The notes beneath the pieces were generated by a model. It did not search any database. It was not told the origin of the DNA and saw only the letters and a program-made list of their open reading frames with translations. Made by a program: the position numbers and the translations under genes. From NCBI GenBank assembly GCA_025362095.1, contig JANYIJ010000175.1:1-40838 (forward strand): a stretch of DNA of 40,838 nucleotides, read 5' to 3'. Origin of the DNA: Gemmatimonadota bacterium (GTDB lineage: Bacteria > Gemmatimonadota > Gemmatimonadetes > Gemmatimonadales > Gemmatimonadaceae). This document shows, piece after piece, positions 35,041-40,838 of this stretch (positions within the stretch are counted from its first letter, which is position 1; the number at the start of each line of letters is the position of its first letter).

Positions 35041-36327
35041 ATGAGAAGCAGATTCTGGCCCACACTTTTGCTAAGCGCGTTTGGGGCCGTTGCGGTGGGT
35101 GCGCAAGTGCCGCGGTTCCAGGTGAACATGCTCTGGCCGAAGCCGATGCCGGAGCGGTGGATTCTCGGATCGACGGTCGGCGTGGCCGTCGACGCGAACG
35201 ACCACATCTTCGTGCTCAACATTCCGGACGCGTTCAACTCTCGCACGGAAATCGGCGCGGCCCCGCCGGCGGGCGTCGCGGTGACTGGTGAATGCTGCGT
35301 GGGCGCACCGGCCGTTCTCGAGTACGATCAGGCGGGCACGGTCGTCGCGCACTGGGGCGGAGCGGGCGCGGGCTACACATGGCCGCAGCGGCCGAGTGGA
35401 ATTGCGATCGACAAAGCGGGGAACGTGTGGATCGGCGGCAGTGGACCGAACGACACGCAGATCCTGAAGTTTTCGCACGACGGAAAATTTCTAATGGCGG
35501 CCGGGAAGATCGTCGCCGCGCCTGCCGCACCGGCGGCCGCTCCAGTCACGCCTGACACCGCGTATCAGGGCGTCAGTGGTGCAGGGAGGGGCGCTGCGCC
35601 AGCCGGTCGTGGTGGACGCGGCGGCCGCGGAGGGCGCGGCGGACCACCACCGACTCCGGCGAACAGCGCGAGCACGGAAAGCTTCGGGGGCGTGACGCGG
35701 ATTTCGTTCGACGAGAGCGCGGGTGAAGCGTTCGTCGCGGACGGCTCTCGCAACCATCGCGTTGCGGTTGTCGACATGAACACGGGCGCGATCAAGCGCT
35801 TCTTCGGCGCGTACGGCAAGGCGCCGTCGGATGCAGCGTCTGCGGCGTATTCGCCCGACGCGCCGGCATCACAACAGTTCGGTGCCGTGATGTGCGCCGC
35901 AGTGAGCAGCGACGGCATGGTCTACACCTGCGACCGCACCAACGATCGCATTCAGGTCTTCAAGAAAGACGGCTCGTTCGTGAAAGAAGGAACGGTGATG
36001 CCCAAGACGATCCGCGAAGGGTCGGTCTCCGACATCGCTTTCTCGCGCGACACGAAGCAGAAGTATCTCTACGTCGCCGACGGCATGAACAATCAGGTGC
36101 ACGTGCTCGATCGCGCGACGTTCGCGATGGTCACGCACTTCGGCGACGGCGGCCGCGTGCCGGGCGAGTTCGCATTCCTCCACAGCATTGCGACCGATTC
36201 CAAAGGCAACATCTACACGGGCGAAACCTACGAGGGCAAACGCGTGCAGAAGTTCACGTATCAGGGGCTCGGCACGGCAAGCACGAAGGCCGTCCTTTGG
36301 CCCGCAGCGACGGGAGCCAAGCCATGA
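35041..36327 (+). CDS. Exported NHL-repeat propeller, degenerate amidating-lyase-like (copy 2)
   Basis: 428 residues with signal peptide (FWPTLLLSAFGAVAVGAQ). It aligns closely with the next gene's product, but a Gly/Arg/Pro-rich insert (about 180-203) extends it. Positions where the neighbour keeps PAL-like residues are changed here: Ser119 for His (RPSGIAID), Ser236 for Tyr (ADGSRNHR), Met284 for His (AVMCAA), and NIPD for HRAD. Only Arg299 (CDRTNDR) and His381 (FLHSIATD) remain. This suggests a non-catalytic partner or binding protein. It keeps an ECCVG Cys pair shared with copy 3. ATG start with AGGAG; its stop overlaps the next ATG. Confidence 0.78.
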   Translation: MRSRFWPTLLLSAFGAVAVGAQVPRFQVNMLWPKPMPERWILGSTVGVAVDANDHIFVLNIPDAFNSRTEIGAAPPAGVAVTGECCVGAPAVLEYDQAGTVVAHWGGAGAGYTWPQRPSGIAIDKAGNVWIGGSGPNDTQILKFSHDGKFLMAAGKIVAAPAAPAAAPVTPDTAYQGVSGAGRGAAPAGRGGRGGRGGRGGPPPTPANSASTESFGGVTRISFDESAGEAFVADGSRNHRVAVVDMNTGAIKRFFGAYGKAPSDAASAAYSPDAPASQQFGAVMCAAVSSDGMVYTCDRTNDRIQVFKKDGSFVKEGTVMPKTIREGSVSDIAFSRDTKQKYLYVADGMNNQVHVLDRATFAMVTHFGDGGRVPGEFAFLHSIATDSKGNIYTGETYEGKRVQKFTYQGLGTASTKAVLWPAATGAKP

Positions 36328-37466
36328 ACCGCAGGACGATTCTCGGCGCGGCGACGTTCGTCGCCGCCATCTCCGCGCTGTTCGTCGGACAGCGCGCGCT
36401 CGATGCGCACGCGCGAGTCGGCGCCGTGACGGCTCCTACGTTTGAAGTGGATCCGATGTGGCCCAAGCCGCTCCCGAATCACTGGGTGCTTGGCAACGTG
36501 ATCGGCGTCGGCGTCGACGCGCGCGATCACGTGTTCATCGTGCATCGCGCGGATACGGCAGACTCGCTGACGACCTGCTGCGTCGCCGCGCCGCCGGTGA
36601 TCGAGTTCGATCCGCAGGGCAACGTGGTCTCGGCGTGGGGCGGGCCGCACGAGGGCTATGTGTGGCCGGGCTCGAACCACGGCATCGCGATCGACAACAA
36701 AGGCAACGTGTGGATCGGCGGCAACGGCAACACCGATTCGCACATTTTGAAATTCACGCACGACGGAAAATTCCTCGCGCAGATCGGCATTCCGAACCAG
36801 GCGGCAAACAGCAACGCGCTCGATCATTTCGGGCGCGTTGCGAAGATCTCGTTCGACTTCGCGGCCAACGAGGCGTTTGTCGCCGACGGCTACATCAACA
36901 AGCGAATCGCCGTGCTCGACATGGACAACGGCAAGATCAAGCGCTTCTGGGGTGCGTACGGCCACGTGCCGTCGGACTCGAACCTCGGCCCGTACAACCC
37001 CGACGCGCCGATCGCGCAGCAGTTCAGAAATCCCGTGCACTGCGCCGAGCCGAGCATGGACGGACTCGTGTACGTGTGCGACCGCCCGAACGACCGCATT
37101 CAGGTGTTCAAGAAGGACGGTTCGTTCGTGAAGGAAAAGATTCTCTTCCCGAAAACGCTTGGCGACGGCTCGGTGTGGGACATCGCGTTCTCGAAGGACA
37201 AGGATCAGAAGTACATCTTCCTCGCCGACGGCAAGAATGAGCATGTGTACGTGATGGATCGCGCGTCACTGGAGATTCTCACGATGTTCGGCGACGGCGG
37301 GCGGCAGCCGGGGCAGTGGTTCGCGGTTCACTCGATCGCGACTGACTCGAAGGGGAACATCTTTACGACTGAGACTTACGAGGGCAAGAGACTACAGAAG
37401 TTTGTGTATCAGGGGTTGAAGAGTGTGGCGGCGATGAATCAGGGTGTGGTTTGGCCGAAGAAGTAA
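36324..37466 (+). CDS. Exported NHL-repeat propeller, amidating-lyase-like with complete active-site set (copy 3)
   Basis: 380 residues from the ATG at 36324 (ATGA overlap with copy 2; GGGAG upstream). Signal peptide RRTILGAATFVAAISALFVG. By pattern comparison with animal PAL from memory, it keeps an Arg (Arg75, VHRAD), three zinc-type His (His119 SNHGIAID, His239 PVHCAE, His336 AVHSIATD), a Tyr (Tyr190, ADGYINKR) and a second Arg (Arg254, CDRPNDR). PAL splits alpha-hydroxyglycine peptides into amide and glyoxylate. A lyase function here is plausible but unproven; many bacterial NHL proteins are only binders. No Gly-rich insert. Followed by palindrome copy C. Confidence 0.78.
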   Translation: MNRRTILGAATFVAAISALFVGQRALDAHARVGAVTAPTFEVDPMWPKPLPNHWVLGNVIGVGVDARDHVFIVHRADTADSLTTCCVAAPPVIEFDPQGNVVSAWGGPHEGYVWPGSNHGIAIDNKGNVWIGGNGNTDSHILKFTHDGKFLAQIGIPNQAANSNALDHFGRVAKISFDFAANEAFVADGYINKRIAVLDMDNGKIKRFWGAYGHVPSDSNLGPYNPDAPIAQQFRNPVHCAEPSMDGLVYVCDRPNDRIQVFKKDGSFVKEKILFPKTLGDGSVWDIAFSKDKDQKYIFLADGKNEHVYVMDRASLEILTMFGDGGRQPGQWFAVHSIATDSKGNIFTTETYEGKRLQKFVYQGLKSVAAMNQGVVWPKK

Positions 37467-37481
37467 AACCCCCCGTACAGA

Positions 37482-37626
37482 AGTGAACTGTTAACGACTA
37501 ACTGTTGGTCGGTTAACGAAGGTTAAATGATCAGCCCGGACTCCGAATCGTTTCGAACGGTTCGTGGCCCGGGCTGATTTTCACACCTTGGTTAACCGAC
37601 CGACAGTTAGTGGTTAACAGTTCACT
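37482..37626. repeat. Long intergenic palindrome, copy C
   Basis: Arms 37482-37523 and 37585-37626 pair over 42 nt with two clear mismatches. The 61-nt core (37524-37584) has a sequence largely unlike copies A and B but folds similarly: ATCAGCCCGG...CCGGGCTGAT plus an inner CGAA...TTCG. It lies between convergent stops (37466 and 37638). Confidence 0.92.
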
Positions 37627-37637
37627 CGTCGTATACC

Positions 37638-40600
37638 CTATTTGCCAGCCGGCACCGTAATGACGATGTCGTATTTCTTCAGCTCAGCGCTCAACGTAGC
37701 CAGCTTCGGCATCAGCGCATTAGCATCAGCGATTGCCTTGTTGAGTGCCGCCCTCGCCTCCGTCGCCTGCCGGAGCGATGCCGCGCTCGGTGTCTCCCAC
37801 ACTCCCATCAGCGAGCTCTTGATCGCACCCGTGCGAGCGAGAGCGTTCGACGGATCGGCACCGCCGCGGCCGCCGCCGCCGCCCGCGCGGCCACCAACCG
37901 GAATGCCAACTCCAAACTTCACGCGCACGCTGTCGAACTGCTTGCTCACGTCTGCGAACTGAGTCTTCACGGCATCGGGTACGTTCGTCGCCGCTTTGAT
38001 CTTCGTCGCCGCGTTCACCATGTCGGTGTTGAGCGGGCTGAGCTTCCGCTCCATCGCATTGCCCGCCCGCTGTGCATCCTGCAGCTCGAGAATCACTTCG
38101 TTCCAGCGGCGGTGCGCCGCGTCGGTGAACGTCGGGATCCCCGGATCCATGATGACCTTGATCGACTTGCTGTCGAGTGTCTTGCCGCCGGAGACGAGCG
38201 CCACGTTGTACGTGCCCGGCACGACGTGCGGTGCGAGGTTCGCTGCCACCGCGTTTCCTCCGAACGGACCGTTGCCCGAGCCGGGCGCTTCGCCGGTGCA
38301 CGGATCAATCGGCATGTACCCCGCTTGGTTGGGCGGCACTGGCACTCCCGGCACAGCCGCAGCGCCACGGCCGCGACCCCCACCACCGCCACCACCTGCA
38401 CGCCCGGCGCCCGCGGCGGCTGAATCACCCGACAGCGGCTCCAGACGGAAATCCCAGCAGATTGTCTGGATTCCGGTCTGGAGTTGACGGCTCGTGGCCG
38501 TGAGTTCGCGCACGAGTTTGCCCGAGCCGTCGGTGATGCGGAACTTTGCGTCGCCGAGCGGCTTGTTCACCTGATAGTTGATGAGCGCGTCGTATGTCGG
38601 GTTCTCGCCGAGGAAGTACTGGTGTCCCCAGAACTCGTAGTTCGTGTTGCTCTTCGATTTCCACTGAAGCGCCGTGGGAATCGTGTAGAGTCTTGCATCT
38701 CCAGCGGCCTTCGCCGCAGCGTACTCCTGGATCGGCTCGACGTGATCGAGAATCCAGAGCGCGCGCCCGTGCGTCGCGATGATCATCGCGTTGTCACGGT
38801 GATGGAGCGTGATCTCGTCGACGCGCACCGACGGAAAGTTCGCGTGAATGCGGCGCCAGCTGTTGCCGCGATCCAGCGAGACGAACAAGCCCGTCTCCGT
38901 GCCGATGTACAGCACGTCGGCATTGCGCTGGTCTTCGGTGATCGTCTTCACCGACTCTCCGTGCAGGTTCGCGCGGAGCGAGTGGAACGTCGCGCCGAAA
39001 TCGTTTGACGCCCAGATGTACGTCTCGTAGTCGTTGAGGCGGTGGTTATCCACGGTGACGTAGACGGTTCCCGCGTCGTAGCGCGACGGCGCGATCCTGC
39101 TGATCCAGCCGCCGTACGGGTTGCCGGGGAGATTCTTCGTGATGTTTGCCCATGATCCGCCGCCGTTGCGCGTGACGCTGAGCACGCCGTCGTCGGCGCC
39201 TGCGTAGAGCACGCCCGCCTGCTTCGGTGATTCCGCGAGCGAGACGATGGCCGGCCACTGGCTGACGCCGTCGTTCTTCGAGACGGTGATGTCCGCGCCT
39301 TTGAGCCCCATCGTGGTGACCGTGTCGCGGTTCACGCTGGTGGTGAGGTCCGGGCTGATCACGGCCCATGAGTCGCCGCGGTCAGTCGATTTGAAAACTT
39401 TGTTGCCGGCCGTGTACAGCACGCCGTTGTCGTGCGTCGAGATCATGATCGGCGTGTCCCACTCGAAGCGATACGCTTCGCCCGCTGCGGGAACGGGCGT
39501 GACGTTCAATGCAGTGGGGCGGATGCTCTTCGACTCGCCCGTGACTTTGTCACGGCGCATCATGTTGCCGTCCTGAGTCTCCGTATAAATGATCTTGGAA
39601 TTATTCAGATCGGGGAGCGACACGAATCCGTCGCCGGTCGCGATCTGGAACCACTCGCTGTTCAGAATGCCCGCGGAGAGCCGCGTCGCGCTCGGCCCGC
39701 ACCAGTCGTAGTTGTCCTGCATGCCGCCGCAGACATTGTACGGAATCTCCATGTCGTAGCCGACATGGTAGAAGAGCCCGACCGGCAGATTCGCCGCGAA
39801 CACCCAGGTCTTCGCCTGATCGTAGCTGACGCCGATTCCGCCGTCGCCGCCGATGAGCACGTGATCGGGATTGTGCGGGTCGAGCCAGATCGCGTGGATG
39901 TCGTCGTGAATCGTGTTCGACGCGCTCGTCTCCATCGTTTTTCCGCCGTCGACCGTCATCTGCATCTTCACACCGCCCATGTACACGCGGTCGGGTGTCG
40001 ATGGATCGATGCGCACCTGCGAGAAATACATCGGGCGCGGATTGACGCTGCTCACTTTGCGCCACGACGCTCCACCGTCGTCGGAGCGGTAGAGTCCGGA
40101 GGAACCCGCGTCCGCTGCACCACGTCCGCCGCCGCCTCCGCCGCCGCCGCCGCCGCCGCCGCCGGCACCTTCGATTCCGGCGTAGACGATGTTCGCGCTG
40201 CCGCGATAGATGTCGAGCGAGATGCGGCCGAGCGGAGACGCGGGAAGTCCACCGGCGAGCTTCGTCCAGTTTTCACCGCCGTCTATCGATTTCCAAATCG
40301 CGCTGCCGGGTCCGCCGCCGTTCATGCAGCAGGCCGTGCGGCGGCGCTGATACATCGCCGCGTACATCACTTCCGGGTCTGTATACGACATGCGCAGGTC
40401 GTTCGCGCCCGTGTCCTGATCGCCTTTGAGCACGTTGCGCCAGGTCTTGCCGCCGTCGGTCGTCTTGTAGACGCCGCGCTCCCCACCCGGGCCGAACAGC
40501 GGTCCGCCCGCGGCGACGAACACCACCTCGGGATTTCGCGGATCGATCACGATCCGGCCAATGTGCTTCGAGTCGCGCAGTCCGACGTGCGTGAACGTCT

Positions 40601-40838
40601 TTCCACCGTCGGTCGACTTGTAGAGGCCTTCGCCCCACGAAGTCGTCTGTCTGTTGTTCGCCTCGCCGGTGCCAACCCAGACGATGTTCGGGTTGTTCTG
40701 CTGCACCGCGACGGCGCCGATGGAGAGCAGCCCTCGGTCCTGGAGCAGCGGCATGAACTGCGCGCCGTTGCTGGTCGTCTTCCAGACGCCGCCGTGCGCC
40801 GTGCCTACATAGAAGATCGCCGGATTCGCCTCGTACAC
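37638..40838 (-). CDS. Sortilin/VPS10-like Asp-box protein, N-terminus beyond window
   Basis: 1066 or so residues of a leftward gene whose start lies beyond base 40838. The GTG at the very edge is an internal Val, since relatives have a signal peptide and a WRxIGPxxxGGR block before this point. At least ten Asp boxes (KSTDGGKTF, KTTDGGKTW, RSDDGGASW, KSTDRGDSW and others) form a large propeller to about residue 700. A beta-sandwich region and a helical tail follow, as in the protein at 15825-19142. Gly-rich inserts lie at about 227-239, 830-845 and 985-995. Cysteines in TACCMNGG and NVCGGMQDNYDWCG may form disulfides. The function is unknown; a surface or periplasmic binding role is inferred from the family. 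Confidence 0.82.
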   Translation of the reverse strand: MYEANPAIFYVGTAHGGVWKTTSNGAQFMPLLQDRGLLSIGAVAVQQNNPNIVWVGTGEANNRQTTSWGEGLYKSTDGGKTFTHVGLRDSKHIGRIVIDPRNPEVVFVAAGGPLFGPGGERGVYKTTDGGKTWRNVLKGDQDTGANDLRMSYTDPEVMYAAMYQRRRTACCMNGGGPGSAIWKSIDGGENWTKLAGGLPASPLGRISLDIYRGSANIVYAGIEGAGGGGGGGGGGGGGRGAADAGSSGLYRSDDGGASWRKVSSVNPRPMYFSQVRIDPSTPDRVYMGGVKMQMTVDGGKTMETSASNTIHDDIHAIWLDPHNPDHVLIGGDGGIGVSYDQAKTWVFAANLPVGLFYHVGYDMEIPYNVCGGMQDNYDWCGPSATRLSAGILNSEWFQIATGDGFVSLPDLNNSKIIYTETQDGNMMRRDKVTGESKSIRPTALNVTPVPAAGEAYRFEWDTPIMISTHDNGVLYTAGNKVFKSTDRGDSWAVISPDLTTSVNRDTVTTMGLKGADITVSKNDGVSQWPAIVSLAESPKQAGVLYAGADDGVLSVTRNGGGSWANITKNLPGNPYGGWISRIAPSRYDAGTVYVTVDNHRLNDYETYIWASNDFGATFHSLRANLHGESVKTITEDQRNADVLYIGTETGLFVSLDRGNSWRRIHANFPSVRVDEITLHHRDNAMIIATHGRALWILDHVEPIQEYAAAKAAGDARLYTIPTALQWKSKSNTNYEFWGHQYFLGENPTYDALINYQVNKPLGDAKFRITDGSGKLVRELTATSRQLQTGIQTICWDFRLEPLSGDSAAAGAGRAGGGGGGGRGRGAAAVPGVPVPPNQAGYMPIDPCTGEAPGSGNGPFGGNAVAANLAPHVVPGTYNVALVSGGKTLDSKSIKVIMDPGIPTFTDAAHRRWNEVILELQDAQRAGNAMERKLSPLNTDMVNAATKIKAATNVPDAVKTQFADVSKQFDSVRVKFGVGIPVGGRAGGGGGRGGADPSNALARTGAIKSSLMGVWETPSAASLRQATEARAALNKAIADANALMPKLATLSAELKKYDIVITVPAGK
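40126..40163. repeat. CCG triplet run in the Asp-box gene
   Basis: About 38 bp of nearly uninterrupted CCG triplets (plus strand), encoding the polyglycine loop near residue 230 of the leftward protein. A candidate site for in-frame length variation. Confidence 0.8.

Noticed and set aside
35892-36323. Upstream extension of NHL copy 3
   Set aside because: It overlaps NHL copy 2 in another frame; the ATG at 36324 has a ribosome site, ATGA coupling and a signal peptide.
19147-37626. Long palindromes as integron attC sites
   Set aside because: attC sites are also imperfect palindromes with GTT/AAC ends, but genes here are in mixed orientation, there is no integrase, the arms are too perfect, and copies are many kb apart.
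1-40838. tRNA, rRNA or riboswitch
   Set aside because: No tRNA cloverleaf, rRNA block or known riboswitch pattern was recognised by eye; intergenic gaps are short and filled by palindromes. A covariance search would settle this.

Overview
The window is high-GC, densely coded chromosomal DNA. It looks like a Gemmatimonadota (Gemmatimonadaceae-like) soil bacterium, although an acidobacterial relative cannot be excluded. The support is the mix of families: many exported M28/S9/M14/M20 peptidases, sortilin-like Asp-box propellers, exported molybdenum and PQQ enzymes, DUF4412, and Gly/Arg-rich low-complexity loops in most secreted enzymes. This assignment rests on protein content only. No rRNA, tRNA, CRISPR array, transposase or integrase was seen.

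Layout. Positions 1-10577 form a peptide-degradation block: an M14 carboxypeptidase (cut by the window start), an M28 aminopeptidase, an S9 prolyl-oligopeptidase-type enzyme, two divergent M28 enzymes and an M20 dipeptidase. Positions 10584-15764 are leftward: a DUF1624 acyltransferase-like membrane protein, then an exported amidase, a GH43-like lipoprotein and two related membrane proteins, one of them an internally deleted copy. Positions 15825-19142 encode a large sortilin/VPS10-like Asp-box protein. Positions 19308-24215 (leftward) encode a secreted protein of unknown function, a cytochrome c fused to a peptidylglycine-monooxygenase-like (PHM-like) copper module, a fourth M28 peptidase and a DUF4412 protein. 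Positions 24286-25365 carry a pyrimidine-dimer glycosylase and a small membrane protein, followed by a strong terminator. Positions 25518-30712 form a rightward operon: an amidating-lyase-like (PAL-like) NHL propeller, a 2Fe-2S subunit, a Tat-exported molybdopterin subunit and a Tat-exported aminotransferase. Positions 30887-34988 form a leftward, ATGA-coupled operon: a HupE/UreJ-like membrane protein, a cytochrome c and a PQQ dehydrogenase. Positions 35041-37466 hold two coupled PAL-like NHL propellers, and 37638-40838 a second Asp-box protein whose N-terminus lies beyond the window.

How the genes fit together. The products are mostly periplasmic, surface-bound or secreted. They fall into two themes: breakdown of peptides (endo-, amino-, carboxy- and dipeptidases plus an amidase) and periplasmic oxidation (PQQ, molybdenum and copper enzymes with cytochromes c). 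A PHM-like copper protein and three PAL-like propellers in one window recall the two halves of animal peptidylglycine alpha-amidating monooxygenase. This is the most suggestive functional link, but it is an inference.

Non-coding structure. Several gene ends carry long imperfect palindromes. Three copies of one family (19147-19295, 21848-21997, 37482-37626) have arms of about 42-45 nt with paired substitutions and a core of exactly 61 nt whose sequence differs in the third copy. A different element at 30713-30886 is built of about 30-bp direct units, an inverted unit and a perfect 16-bp-arm hairpin. No gene-free stretch exceeds 300 bases; the longest, about 200 bases, contains one of these palindromes.
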